Assembly: GCA_963693085.1 (NCBI GenBank) | Contig: OY856412.1 | Location: 348,250,457 to 348,314,456, forward strand | From: Alisma plantago-aquatica | Taxonomy: Eukaryota; Streptophyta; Magnoliopsida; Alismatales; Alismataceae | Length of the DNA stretch: 64,000 bases | Direction of reading: 5' to 3' | Shown: in pieces, positions 34,100 through 46,900 of the stretch | Numbering within the stretch: position 1 is the stretch's first letter | How the letters are laid out: each line of letters begins with the position of its first letter | Made by a program: the position numbers and the translations under genes | Notes under the pieces: model-generated | What the model saw: the letters and a program-made list of their open reading frames with translations, nothing else | Told to the model about the DNA's origin: nothing | The model's database searches: none

Positions 34100-35340
34100 T
34101 TGCTTATCCACGTCCTCTGCTCCCTTGAGCAGACGATCCTGCTTGCGATGCTTGACCGCGTCCTTGCCCTCTGCTACCACTGGGTTGCGGTCTGTCTGAC
34201 CCTTGTTGATTCTGTCTCAGCTGTTGTGTTACTTCAACATCTCTCTTTGGGTACCGACCAAAAAAAAATCTCTCTTTGGGCAATTTGACCTCAAGTGCCC
34301 AGTCTGTCCACAGTGATAACATGACCTGCCTTCTGTCTGCGGCCTAGATGGCCCTATCACTATCATAGAAGTTGTATTATGCGTCTTTGATGGTGAAGAA
34401 ACATAACCTCTTCCCTTACTTGGAGACCACTGAGATGGTGCATAAGAATTCTACATTACGGAAGGTGTTGAAAACCTTGGCTTCTTGAAGCCACCAAATC
34501 TCTATCCCTGGAACTGAGCAGGCCTTTTCCTGGTCATGGACTCCCTTTTCTCATTAACTTACCGTTCAATCCTATGGATGGACACCACAAACGTGGCAAA
34601 CCGCTCCTGATTCTCTAAAGTAGCAGCAGGTGTCGACGACTCAACACTCAAACCTTTCTCAAACCGCCTGATCCACTCATCATCTGTCGCCGCCATGTCA
34701 GGACAAAACCTCAGCAAGTCCATGAACTTGGCTTCATACTCGATGATGCTCATCAATCCTTGGCGTAGATGCTCAAACTGGTTGATTTTCTTGTCCAGAT
34801 ACGTCTTCAGAAAGTATATGCTAACAAACTCTCACCGGAAAACCTCCGAACCGATCTCCTCATCGGGTCTCTTCTCCTCCTCGATGGCCCGCCAGTGGTC
34901 AGCACTGCCCTTCAGAAGGTATACAACGTGCTTGACTTTATCTGCTTCAGGGATGTCGAGGATCCGGAAGGCCTTCTCAAGACTTGTCAGCCACAAATCA
35001 GCATCCGCCGGATCAACCGTTCTAGCATAATCCGAAGCTCCGAGTCAGTGAAGCCGCTCAAAGGTCTTCTCAATACCCGATGCTTCACCATGGGGAGCCT
35101 GTGCTCTTGGCTGAGGCACTTGCACTCATTCTACCATGTGATTCATCATAGCCATCAACTGCCCCATAAGTTGTTGGTAGGAAGAATTTTTTAGAATGGC
35201 TGGGTCAAGTTGGGGACCTCAGGCACCCGATCATCATGTGTCTACCCTCCTGCTCCATCAACTGATGCAACATCACTGCTCTCGACAGAATGTTCTTCAT
35301 GGTTTCCAGACATCTTTAAGTTTTATCTTCCACTGAGAGC
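34100..35340 (-). pseudogene. gypsy 1 gag (heavily frameshifted)
   Basis: Recognisable parts on the minus strand: MMSIIEYEAKFMDLLRF CPDM, WIRRFEKGLSVE at 34756-34559 (retrotransposon gag pattern), a Gln/Gly/Arg/Ser linker at about 34270-34110, and the zinc knuckle C-YHC-GQTG-H-LRSN-C at 34320-34271 (C-x2-C-x4-H-x4-C), which is readable only in a frame different from the linker. A candidate first Met lies near 35314 (MSGNHEEHSVESS). Gag packages element RNA. Frame changes and stops are frequent. Confidence 0.82.
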
Positions 35341-35426
35341 AGAAGGTTATTGTAAGAAAATATGGATAACTCACAAGAACAGACGAAAACCTAGTCCTAG
35401 ATCCTTGTAGACTCAGCAAACCTAGA

Positions 35427-35438
35427 GCTCTGATACCA
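35427..35438 (-). other. gypsy 1 primer binding site (tRNA-iMet)
   Basis: Minus strand TGGTATCAGAGC, an exact match to the plant initiator-tRNA-Met primer site, seven bases inside the 5' LTR end at 35446. It fixes the orientation of the element. Confidence 0.95.
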
Positions 35439-35445
35439 AACCAAC

Positions 35446-38400
35446 TGTGACACCCCACCATCATACAGACAACGAGATGACACGTGAAAATGTGCAAAAC
35501 CTCACATTACTGAAAACACGGGTTAATTAAAACAGATTGCGGAAAGCATACATGAGAGAACTTTTGCATCCAGATCCTGCAGAAAGACATGTTATATAAA
35601 CATTCACAAGCCATGTTATAGGTCTACAGCTTATCAGATTTAGCTATAATGTCAGCACTAGAGTTCAACACCTATTTATACATTCATAACGACCACGTAC
35701 GACTAGTAGTAGGATATACCAAAAATTACAACAGCTAATCATCGTGAAACGTCGTCAAACACCTCCAAGGACCTGAGTGTACAGGGATGACTCTAGGACT
35801 TTACTACAAAACCACCAAAACAACAACATGTTTATCTCTTGCCTTCTACTGCTCTTCTTGCTACTCGGTCGCAACCTCACGACCACCACCACGTCTAGAA
35901 CGATCACCTAAAAGGGTGTAAACTAGTGGGGTGAGACACACAGTCCCAACGAGAAACATAACTCCCTACCGAAACTATAAAACCTCAAAAAGTTAAAGCA
36001 GATAACAACAGATAACTGATAAAATGTATAACAAGAGCCACATACTGAGCAAAGCTATTATTACCATCAAGCTTACCAAGATATCCAGGAGGCATATAAC
36101 CAAGTATTTCTTTATGGAACATGATTGACAAGATAAGCTTTATAAGAACTTATCACAAGATACAAGGATCGTACACACAACTGTATATTTCAACTAGATC
36201 AGCTATATAAGCAAGGCATCAATCAATGTTCCATATTTTGCTCTAAGCAGGATACACTTATTCGACTAGATTACATTTTATTATGCCCTAAGGAAGTGAG
36301 CATTCCCTGCTCAAATCCAACCATTGGTTGTGAAGCCCAATCTGGTGCCATACAAGGTCTAAGAAGATCCGGACTCCATGACCTCACCTTCTCGTGGTCA
36401 GTACACGAATCATCAAGCAAGACCGCAGTCTTATGCTTATAGGGCCTCAGCCTCTGGGTCAGCTCCGCAAGCTACCCATATCTTTAGCTCACCTCATCAT
36501 AGGTGCTAGTGCATACATCCGAGCCATGAAAACATCATGCTCATCATCACATATCCTGAGCCATGGGTCTGTTCACCATGCTCCATATGTCTCGAGTCTG
36601 CAACCATAGTTGCACTCAAACCCTCCTATTTTAGGCTAGGGGAAACCTCGCATATTCAACAATATGCGCTCCAGGTAATCCCGCAGGATAAACCTGTTTC
36701 ACCATCACCAAATACTGACGGTAATGGATCTATGGCCAGGGAAAACTACATGATATGTTCATCTATAATTGATTAGTATATTTTAAGCCAATTGTTGAGG
36801 CAATCAAAGTATAAACATAGCCTGATACGATTACATCATTATTGCCATCATCATGCTGTCCTGGGACCTCAATCCCTCATTATATCAACCACTGCCTCTC
36901 AATGCATCATAATCATGCATCAACATCCTGAGAATGCATCCCTTATATCATCATCAGAGGATAACACCTCAACTAGGCACTCAGTCTTATATCAGGTCCT
37001 CAGACCCATCAACTTGTTGCCACATTACCACACGGTGCTATTCCAGCACATACATCTCATAGCTCTTACCAGGCTATGAATCCACATGAAATACCTGCAT
37101 GGTTAGTATACACATTTATAGAGATAACTGAAACCATCATGGATTAACAGAATTATCATGCTATCAAGTATAAAGCAATATCCATGTAGAAGTCATAGTT
37201 TTATCATTAATCATAAACATATATCATGCCCCATACTTGTGATCATAGGCATGTGTCACACCATCATGTGAAGCAACTTCATATGCTTCCAAGCTTTCAC
37301 AACCTATCATTTTAACTCATCATCATATTTGCATGATTCAAGGTGATTACATCATATCACTTGTGTTAACATTATAAGCCATATACATTCTGAGTTATCA
37401 GAACCCTCACAAAACTCTTGCAACCCTCACGATAGGTAGCATCGGGCAGGGTGACTACCCTCACCCAAGCCTATCGGCCAAGCACAACTGCCAACCCTTA
37501 CCACCTGCAACGCCTCAGCATAACGCTGCATCGGGAAACACCTACCCGGGCAATGCGCAAACTGTGACGCTCAACGTCCTTAGGCGAGCGACGATGCATC
37601 ATGCAACCAGAGCTAGTGCTATATCGTGTACGCCCCTACAGGGTGGTATCGCCCAAGACCCTATCACCCACTTAGGGTTAGGCAACTACCAAGGTCGTAA
37701 CGCCCAACCACCAAACCATAACGTCCATGGGTAGAGCGACTATAAGGATTCATATCGACTAACTCAACTGAGGGTGTGTCATGCAAACACAAACCCCAAG
37801 CCCGACACAGGGTTACCCATCTTACCCATAACGTTCAAGGGAAGCTAGGGTGTCACCCACTTCTTAACAAACAAGACCTAGGCACCACAAGAAGGCCTAT
37901 CACCCAACTAGGTCAAGCATCTTATATCGACCACCACTAAGGCATTGTCTAGGGTTCTTTGTACAACCATCATATCGGGCACTACTCCATAACACCCAAC
38001 ACCTCATATTGGCCAAAGCACATCCAAGACATGGATCATCTCAGACAAGGTATATCGAGCACCAAGCCACCAAGCTCATCATAGCATATCGGCCAAGATC
38101 CTCACAAGGTGAAGGGGTATTGGGAAACCTTACTTCAAGATGTATCATTCAGAATACAAGATGTAAGGTGTGTTGCCCAAGCTCTATCTCAAGCCAAGAG
38201 AACCGTATTGGACGACAAACCAACCATCTCAACTAGGGGTATCGGCCAAGGGTACAACCCAAGACAAGGCTATTGGGCAGCACTTACTCCAAGGTCATAT
38301 CGCGCAAGGCACAACCCCACAAGGTCATCTTCAACCCCAAGCACAAGGGCACCAAACCCTAATTGATCAAGAAGATCGGATCACCTCTCAACAACCAAGA

Positions 38401-39765
38401 GAGAGGGGTTTTGCACAACCTCTATCATAAATCGGGCAACCACAAGGATCCACCTCAACATAGGTCATCATCTATTCAAAAGCTCACCTCTCAAATCCAT
38501 GGTGAGAGGAGGGTGTCGCCCAAGCAACTAGAATGTAGACTCACCTCTCAACTAAAATGAGAGAGGGGTATTGCCTACATCACTAGAGCTCAAACTCACT
38601 TCTCTAGACCAAGGAGAGAAAAGGGGTATTTCTCAACAAGGAAACCCTAAACCATGGTTCGGCCAACTAGGTGTAAAGGCATATAAACCATCAACAACAT
38701 CAACAACATCATGCTCATTATATCCATAAGATCAACAACATGTACTAGAGCAAGAAACACATAACATGCAATGGCCGATCATCAACATATATGAAACATG
38801 CAACATAGAGAAGGTAGTATAGCTAGGGTTAGAAGTTATGTAACCCGCCTTAAGCAAACTCCTCAAGCTCCAAAGCTCCAAACTTCAAGCTCCTAGCTCC
38901 AAGCTCACCACTTTCTGCCACCTCAAGAAAAGGAACAAGGATCATAACCACCATGGCTGAAGGGTAGGTAAGATGGAGAAGAAGATGCCAAGGAGAGAGG
39001 GAAGATACTAACCAAAGAACAAGACCTACCTAGGGTTCAACCACCAAGCTAGAGGAAGAAGAAGAGATCTCCTCCAAGGGGAAAGGATCGGCCACCAAGC
39101 TCTCCAAGGAAGGTGTGTCGTGCACACAAGGAGGGGAGAGCAACAAAAGAGCTAAAGGGTTCCCAAGGAAGAGAAAGGAAAGGCATATATAGATGAGGGT
39201 CAAGGTTAAACCAAGGCAAGGTGTCACCTTACCAAGGGACACTTGTCCACACATTTTACCACCTTGCAAAACACATGCACATGCCATGCCACTACTCAAC
39301 CAAGGTTCGGCCACATGTCCATGATAGGGTGACACAACCAAAGTAAGGGGGTCAACAAGGTCAAATGCCGACACACCACCACCACCTTGGCTGACACACC
39401 CATGGGCGATACCTCATGGCTGATACAAGGCATCCTTGCCTGATACAGGGCTCAACCAAGCAAGGCAAGGCCCAAACAAGGGAAAACAAGGCCCAAAAGA
39501 GCTCAACCAAGCCCAAGAAAACTCAAGGCACGAGCCCAAACCTTTCTCTCAATCCTAGAGGAAGCAAAGAGAGAGAAAGACATCTCTCAAGGTGACAAAC
39601 TTACTCTCCAACCCTAACTTAGGTTATTTTGCAAGTAGCGCCTCCAGCTCTCAATTAAGCACAAGCAAACCCTAATCATCACTAAAGATGATTAGCAAGC
39701 AACCAAGCACAAGGTTTAGGCAAAACAAATAGGGTAAGCCCAAAACAAAGGTCAGGGTCCTTACA
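35446..39765 (-). repeat. 5' LTR of gypsy element 1 (4320 bp)
   Basis: Partner of 26247-30587. The first ~100 plus-strand bases differ at many positions (tgccatcatatag against caccatcatacag), whereas about 29380-29815 and its partner 38560-38995 show no difference that I can see. The length difference is 21 bp, from small indels. Confidence 0.95.
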
Positions 39766-39770
39766 ATAAC

Positions 39771-39951
39771 TTGATCCTTCGGCCACAAGAGTATTAACTG
39801 ATGGGATCATAGCAAAAGAGGACTTCATCCATTGTTAATTGTTCCACTACCTAAAGGCCATCATAGATCTTGTCTATGTGACAAACCACCAACCAGTTGT
39901 CGGAGCATTTAAAAGAAAGGCATGTTTTCAAAACAACTCAATTGTTGATTC

Positions 39952-39996
<45 letters not shown>

Positions 39997-40214
39997 TCTA
40001 GTTAGTCTACCCCTAATGATATTTCTTCTCCTTAGGTATCTCAGTATGGTGATTATTAACCTTTTTTTACCCTTAAAAACAATAGCTCTGATGGATTTAC
40101 ATATTTCATCAGTCCTTATAACTAATAAGCCACCAGTTTGACTAAAATATAAGACACTACTATCAACTATTTTAATATTTATAGGAGTTGGTACCCCATC
40201 TAACAAAATATGTA
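39771..40214. repeat. Unassigned flank with (TA)n(GA)n microsatellite
   Basis: Contains an uninterrupted AT run at 39952-39976 followed directly by GA repeats to 39996. The remaining sequence up to 40214 shows no gene or element end. Confidence 0.7.
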
Positions 40215-41871
40215 TGTGTTAGGTGATGCAGTCCTATTTTAGGGCTTCATCTTGTGTCATATTGTATTTCAATCACATATATACCTGTTAGGTTGCATGT
40301 TATTTTCCCTAATATGCATATTTGTATAAAATGCACTTATGGACTTTATTTTCATGTTTTTTAGGCATTTGGACCACGCTTGATGGAAGAAAGAGAGAAG
40401 GAGTGCTCATAGGGTTTCTCTACCCTTGTAGAGGCCTAAAGTGAAGTATAATGCTCCCTCAACCTACCCCCAGTGGTGAATGCTCTATTAAAGCAAAGAT
40501 GTCTAAGAGAATCTAAAGAATCAAGTCAAAGTGCTACAATATAGACCACCACGGTTGTAGTACCTCAAAACCACTGTGTTGGCTCATCCAAAACCAACAA
40601 AGTCACATTGGAGCAAAGCAAGAATCACCATGGTTGTGCCACTCAGAATGGTCGTGGTGTACTGACCTAGAATGGTCGTGCCACCTTGCACAACCATGTG
40701 ACAGTTGAAGCAGAATGACCGTAGAGCCATGAATGGGCATAGTGATCCAAGCCACCATGATCGTGGTGACCACATGGCCATGCTACCCTAACCCCACCAT
40801 GACTGTGCTACCTCATGTACATTTTTGACCAATTATTGTGATTTTTCCCCATTTTCCACCATGATCGTTCCACACCACCAAGACCGTTCTCACCCCTTCC
40901 CACCACAGCCGTGGTGACCACCAGGGCCGTGCTACTCACAAAAACCTAGCTACTTTTGCGCTACATTTCCCACTTTACCCCTACTTGACCTATTGCTTCC
41001 CCCACACCTATATATACCTAGGCGGTGGCTGGAGCATGAGTTTAGCTACCTCCTACCACCTCTTAGCTCCCCATTTTCACCCCTTAGCTATTCCACTCCA
41101 CTTCCACCTCCATGTCACCCCATTTCACAATTTCCACCACCAAAACCCTAGTTTCCTAGTGTTTTGACTCTATTCCACCATCATCCCCATGCCACTGCAT
41201 GTTGGAGGAGAGAGGAGGACATCCTACAATAGCTGAAGTGGAGGATTTCTCCATCTACACTGAGCTCTATGACTTCTTCTTCCTCTTTCTCCTTTCTTTT
41301 TGTATTTTACATTGCTATGAGTAGTTGGGCCCCTTGGGTGGGTTGTTTGGGGTGAAAAATGTTACTTTGATACCACGTTTGGGGGAAATGATATGTAAAG
41401 ATTGTAATTTCATTTTCTAATGATTATGTTCTATTTCTATCTCACTCTTCATGAACTGCTTGTTGGTTTGTGCTTGAAATCACCTAGGAATTTAGGGAAA
41501 TTGCTTATATGTGTGGATTTTGGGATTTGCTCCTAGGTCCAATTCTTGGATCCCTATCTAGCCACCCATCCTCATACATGATAATCAATCCTCCCAACCC
41601 TACTTGAGAGATCTAAGTAGCTAGTTTAGATGAATTTTGTGTACTTAGCATGGAGCTTTCTCAAGGTTAGAGTGTGGGTGATGGGAGGCCTAAAACCTCA
41701 CTTCCACTCCCATTACTAACCTCGGCCCCTAATAATCCTAAGACCATCTAAACTAGAAACCTAGGCTTGTTTAGACTCTAATTGAATTGCACCTAAACCC
41801 TAACCTAATTGAGCCTCACAATGGTAGTAGGAGGTATTAAAGACTACTTCCCATATACACAACCTAGCATA
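40215..41871 (+). mobile_element. 5' part of an Athila/Ogre-like gypsy LTR (split by the CACTA element)
   Basis: From about tgttaggtgatgcagtcc (40215) onward the sequence has the look of a long plant gypsy LTR. There is a segment of repeated accacggt/gtcgtggt and ccaccatgatcgt words at 40550-40940, a TATA-containing stretch cacacctatatataccta (41000-41020) and pyrimidine-rich DNA after it. It resumes at 51712 behind the CACTA and ends before a tRNA-Asp-type primer site at 52473, so it is the left LTR of a plus-strand element. The left end is approximate and no second complete LTR is present. Confidence 0.6.
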
Positions 41872-41908
41872 CACTACTACAGAAATAGCATTCAGTGTCG
41901 CTTTTATG

Positions 41909-42316
41909 GGCGTCGGTTATTAAGGAAAACCGACGCCTATAATATAAGGTGTCGGTTGTTTAGGAAAACCGACATCTATATTCGAAGACCAGCCAGACAT
42001 GGGTACCGCTTTGTATTCAGCGTCGGTTGACTATAACAAACCGACACCTAAAAGCTCCCGCGAAATCCAATTTTCGAGCGAAAAGAAAAAGTGTCACATA
42101 CAACGTCGGTTATTTAAATAGCCACCGACGCCTATGTGTGATGAAACTTTGCGCGAAAAGTGTCACTTTCAGCGTCGATTATCCGTTGATAACTGATGCC
42201 GAAAGTGGTTCCCGCCAAACAATTTTGTGAAAATATCGTCCAATTGAACGTCAGTTGGTTCAAACAACCGACGCTAAAGAGGTTTAGGCGTCAGTTGTTT
42301 GAAACAACTGACGCTA
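41909..42316. repeat. CACTA 5' subterminal palindrome array
   Basis: About seven modules in which ggcgtcggtt (or agcgtcggtt, aacgtcagtt) is followed after roughly 5-12 bp by its inverted partner aaccgacgcc. Such motifs are the expected binding sites of the TNPA-type protein in En/Spm elements; here they come as inverted pairs. The 3' counterpart is at 51207-51690. Confidence 0.88.
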
Positions 42317-42344
42317 TTGGTGAACTTAATATCCCACGATCACC

Positions 42345-42780
42345 CGACTCTTCCCCTTTCTTCTGTTTCATCGCCTAAACTATTTCCCGACCCTTTCTTC
42401 TCTACTATCGCCTGACCCTCCACTCCGCCGCAACCACCACCATCTTCCTCCACGACAGTGCCGCCGCACCGCCTTCTCCGCCGCCAGTGCTGATTTGTGA
42501 ACGCCGCCTTCTCCTCCGGTGCCTCCACGCCACCGCCAGTGCCTCCACGCCGCCGCCGCCAGGCCGACAGCTAGCTGCTTCTCCACCGCCGTCGCGCCGC
42601 CGCAACCATCTTCTCCGCCTGCTCATCGATCGTCGCGCACTGCCGCCACGTGCCATCGTCGTCTCCCACTCTGCGCCGCCGTCTGGTTCGACCACAGCTC
42701 GTCTCCAGACCGACCGTAACTCATCTAGCCCTAGACCTACCTTCCAGGTTCGACCACAGCTCCTCTCCAGGTCAGATTCA
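42345..42780 (+). other. GC-rich leader of the CACTA transposase gene
   Basis: CCG/CCACGCCGCC-rich DNA inside an otherwise AT-rich element. It sits directly after the 5' subterminal array, where the promoter and first non-coding exon of En/Spm elements lie. Overlapping open frames on both strands are compositional. About 1.2 kb of AT-rich, presumably intronic sequence separates it from the transposase ATG. The last bases before the ATG, gatcatag, could be a 3' splice site. Confidence 0.55.
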
Positions 42781-43243
42781 CACATTAATATTGCCAATAA
42801 TATAGGAAATAAATGCTAGCTCCAATTATAGACATATTGTATATGGTTTTGATAAGAAAAATGCATAGATTGTGAATAAATTTTTCTCGAAAACCCTAGT
42901 TTGATGAGCATGTTGTTAATCATGTTAATTATGATTCTTCTATATATTCTGTGATCCCAACATATTAAATTGAATTAGAATGATTTCATGAATTATAGGG
43001 TTTTAAAGTTGATAAACATGTACATGCGGAAATAGGGTTATTAAACCAATGGTTATAACATAGTATGATCTTAATCTGATCTGGATGTTCATAATAATGT
43101 AGTATGTTAAATATGATGATTAGGGATACATATAATGTCTAGTAAAGATTCCTAGACCTTTTGTTTGAAACTATTGATTTCTTGATTTATTATTTAATAA
43201 TGCTATGTTGATTAGGATTAACCATGTTGCTTGTAGTTTATAG

Positions 43244-43875
43244 ACATTTATTATATATAAGAATGACAGCACATGTATTTGTTGGCCTAGAAACCCGTCC
43301 AAGATTTACTCATTAGGAGTAAATCTTAGATAGTCCCCGGTTTGGGACTGTTCTTGAACACCTAATCTCACTTAGGATGTAAGTGTATAATGTGTATTGG
43401 GTTTTCGAGAAAATTTCGGTAGCATTTCCCCGTTTGTTCTCTAAGTATATATGTACTTAGAGAACAGCGGGGAAATGCTGCCGAAATTTTCTTGAAAACC
43501 CAATACACATTATACACTTACTAGTGAGATTAGGTGTTCAAGGATGGGATAGGTGGTACACATTTATTATATATAAGAATGACATCAAATGTGTTTGTTG
43601 GCCTAGAAACCCGTCCAAGATTGACTCATTAGGAGTAAATCTTGGATAGTCCCCGGTTTGGGACTATTCTTGAACACCTAATCTCACTTAGGATGTAAGT
43701 GTATAATGTGTATTGGGTTTTCGAGAAAATTTCGGTAGCATTTCCCCGTTTGTTCTCTAAGTATATATGTACTTAGAGAACAACGGGGAAATGCTGCCAA
43801 AATTTTCTTGAAAACCCAATACACATTATACACTTACTAGTGAGATTAGGTGTTCAAGGATGGGATAGGTGGTAC
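43244..43875. repeat. Two tandem 316-bp modules, each with a 184-nt hairpin
   Basis: The module starting acatttattatatataag begins at 43244 and 43560, with a partial third start at 43876. Each contains a long inverted repeat, 43356-43539 and 43672-43855. Arms of about 90 nt run gaacacctaatctcact ... ctaagtatat and back as ... cttag, with roughly 90% pairing and almost no loop. They lie just before the transposase ATG at 43993. Confidence 0.93.
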
Positions 43876-43921
43876 ACATTTATTATACACTTAGGTAGGA
43901 TGTAAGTGTATACCCTAATCT

Positions 43922-43975
43922 TTTCCTAATATATACTTATTTCCTAATATATACTTATTTCCTAATATATACTTG
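43922..43975. repeat. 18-bp tandem repeat (3 copies)
   Basis: tttcctaatatatactta starts at 43922, 43940 and 43958, directly upstream of the transposase start codon. It is AT-rich and could act as a TATA-like or intron-end region; no function is shown. Confidence 0.85.
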
Positions 43976-43992
43976 TTTTCTCTGATCATAGA

Positions 43993-46900
43993 ATGGATAG
44001 ATCATGGATGTCCATTCGTAATTGTTGCACCCCAGAGTTTATATCTGGTCTTGATCAGTTTATTAGATTTGCCGAGGAACATAGGAAAAAACCTACAGAT
44101 AGGTTCTACTGTCCATGTAGGCATTGCGGTAACAACTTGAAAGTCAACACTGGTGAGGAAATCAAAAGTCATGTCATGTGCAACGGGATTGTACAAGGCC
44201 ATACAGAATGGCACTGGCATGGAGAGATTTCAAAATCGAAACCAGTAGATGTCGATAGCAGTGCTTGGGTGGAAGAAGAAATTGCTTCCGATGACGTAAA
44301 TGTGAATGAACCAGTTCCAGCAGACATCGTTGATGCGATGCTGGATAGTTGTAGGGTAGAGCACACCGATCCACCTCCTATCTTTAGAAACATTGTGCAT
44401 GATGCTGAGATACCGTTATACACAGGCTGTGCTAAGTTTACGAAGCTTAGCGCTGTGTTGAGATTGTATAAGTTGAAAGCTAACAATAGATGGAGCGACA
44501 AAAGCTTCACTTCATTGTTGACTTTTTTGAAAGAAATGCTTCCTGAAGGAAACGAGCTGCCAATCTCAACATACCAGGTAAAGAAAATGTTGTGCCCAAT
44601 GGGAATGGAGGCCAAGAAGATACACGCATGCCCGAATGATTGTGTATTATTTCAAAAGGACTATGTAGATTTGAAAGATTGTCCAAAATGTGGTGCGTCA
44701 CGGTATAAATTGACGACTTCGGGGGAGTCCAAAACTGGTTCTCCTGCCAAGGTGTTGTGGTATCTACCTATAATATCACGGTTTCAACGCTTGTTTGCAA
44801 ATCCGAAAGATGCGAAGAATTTGAGGTGGCATGCAGATGTTAAGAAAAATAATGGTGAGATCCTACGACATGCGTCTGATTCCCCACAGTGGAAGAAGAT
44901 TGATCTATTGTACCCCAAATTTGGTGAAGAAGATAGGAATCTAAGACTTGGGCTTTGTACAGATGGGATGAATCCGTACGGGACATTGAGCAGCCAACAT
45001 AACACTTGGCCAGTCATGCTTGTTATATACAATCTTCCTCCCTGGATGTGTATGAAAAATAAGTACGTTATGTTTTCGTTGTTGATATCGGGCCCTAAAC
45101 AACCCGGAAATGATATCGATGTTTATCTTGAACCTTTGATTGATGACTTAAAGAAACTTTGGGCCGAAGGTGTGATGACCTATGATGCTTCAGTAAGAGA
45201 GACATTTCGTTTGCACACTATGTTGTTTTGCACTGTTAATGACTTTCCAGCATATGGGAATTTGTCTGGATATAGTGTCAAAGGAGCTAAAGCGTGTCCT
45301 ATATGTGAAGAAAACACTGATTCAATAAGACTAAAACATGGCGGCAAGACTGTATATCTTGGTCATCGAAGGTTTCTTTCAAAATTCCATCTGTATCGTA
45401 GGAAGCGCAAAGCATTCAATGGATGGAATGATGAACGGAGTGCACCTAAACCTATACCAGTGGATGTTGTTTATGCAAGAGTAAAAGACATTGTCAATGA
45501 ATTTGGTAAGAAATCACAATGTAGTATGGCCACACGGAGTGACAATTCTTCATTCAAGAAGAAGTCAATATTTTGGGATCTTCCTTATTGGAGTTCTTTG
45601 ACAGTCAGGCATTGTATCGATGTAATGCACGTTGAGAAAAATGTCTGTGATAGCATCATTGGTACTCTGTTAAATATACCAGGTAAGACTAAAGATGGGA
45701 TAAAATCCAGACTGGACCTACATGAAATGGGAATAAGGTCAGAATTAACAGAATTACGTGAAATGGGTAATAAAAGAACATACTTACCTCCTGCTTGTTA
45801 CACGTTGTCTAGAAAGGAGAAGAAAACTTTTTGTGAATGCTTGGTAAATGTTAAGGTGCCACATGGTTACTCATCCAACATCCGTAGATTGGTATCAATG
45901 AAAGATCTGAAGTTGATAGGTCTTAAATCTCATGATTGTCACACTCTAATGCAACAAATATTGCCCGTGGCAATTCGATCTATATTGTCGAAGCATGTAA
46001 GGTTTGCAATTACCAGACTTTGTTTCTTTTTCAACAGTCTATGCAGCAAAGTTATTGACCCTGATACTCTCGATAATTTGCAAAGAGAAGTGGTTGTTAC
46101 CCTATGTCAGCTTGAGATGTATTTCCCTCCTTCGTTCTTTGATATCATGGTACATCTTGTTGTCCACTTGACTAGGGAAGTGAAAATGTTGGGACCAGTT
46201 TTCTTGCATTGGATGTATCCCTTTGAACGATACATGAGCATTTTTAAAGGTGATGTTCGAAACTGTTATCGGCCTGAAGGGAGTATTATTGAAGGTTATG
46301 TGGCGAGAGAGGTTATGGATTTTTGCAATGACTTTCTCAGTGGTAATGACACTCCTGATAATGACAAGAATATTGAGGAGGGCAAAGGAATTTTGGAATC
46401 ACGGGTGAAAGTAATCAGCCATGAGCAGTTGGAACAAGCTCACTTGTATCTTTTACACAATATGGATGAAGTGAGTGTTTATATCGAGGAACATACCAAT
46501 TTCATAAAGAGACAACATCCTCGAGCAAGTTCAATGTGGCTTGCTAGAGAGCATAATAAGACTTTTACTAAGTGGTTTGAAGATAAAGTCTTACATCAAC
46601 TATCTCAAACACCAAATGATATTACATAAACTATAAAATACCTCGCCTTTAAACCAAAACTGAATGTTATGTCTTATGAAGGGTTTGACATTACTAGATT
46701 CACATATTACACAAAGCGCCAAGATGATAAGAGTGTCGTCCAAAATAGTGGGGTCACTCTTTAAGCGTCGACTATGTACTTTGCAAGTGCAAAGGATAAG
46801 AGTCCACGTGAAGCTAAAATATCATATTACGGTGTCATTGAAGACATTTGGGAGTTTGACTACATAGATTTCAAAATTCCACTCTTTAAATGTAATTGGG

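Larger units (their letters stand above)
26247..39765 (-). mobile_element. Ty3/gypsy chromovirus (Tekay/Del-like), full length 13.5 kb
   Basis: Complete element, transcribed on the minus strand, flanked by the 5-bp target duplication ATAAC at 26242-26246 and 39766-39770. Order in its own direction: LTR (39765-35446), primer site, gag with CCHC knuckle, aspartic protease, reverse transcriptase, RNase H, integrase, chromodomain, LTR (30587-26247). Integrase after RNase H defines gypsy; the C-terminal chromodomain puts it in the chromoviruses, and its long LTRs and the C-terminal FGDEIP motif fit Tekay/Del. Multiple stops and frameshifts make it non-autonomous today. Confidence 0.95.

Noticed and set aside
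31337..35194. Several plus-strand frames of 60-140 codons
   Set aside because: They are shadows of gypsy 1 gag-pol, which reads clearly on the minus strand.
35427..35438. tRNA-like match (TGGTATCAGAGC)
   Set aside because: Only the 12-nt primer site complementary to a tRNA end is present; there is no tRNA gene fold.
42340..42819. Arg/Gly-rich and Ala/Pro-rich frames on both strands
   Set aside because: Compositional frames in the GC-rich CACTA leader, with no conserved motif.
43993..45032. Minus-strand frames of 63-148 codons
   Set aside because: Shadows of the CACTA transposase coding strand.
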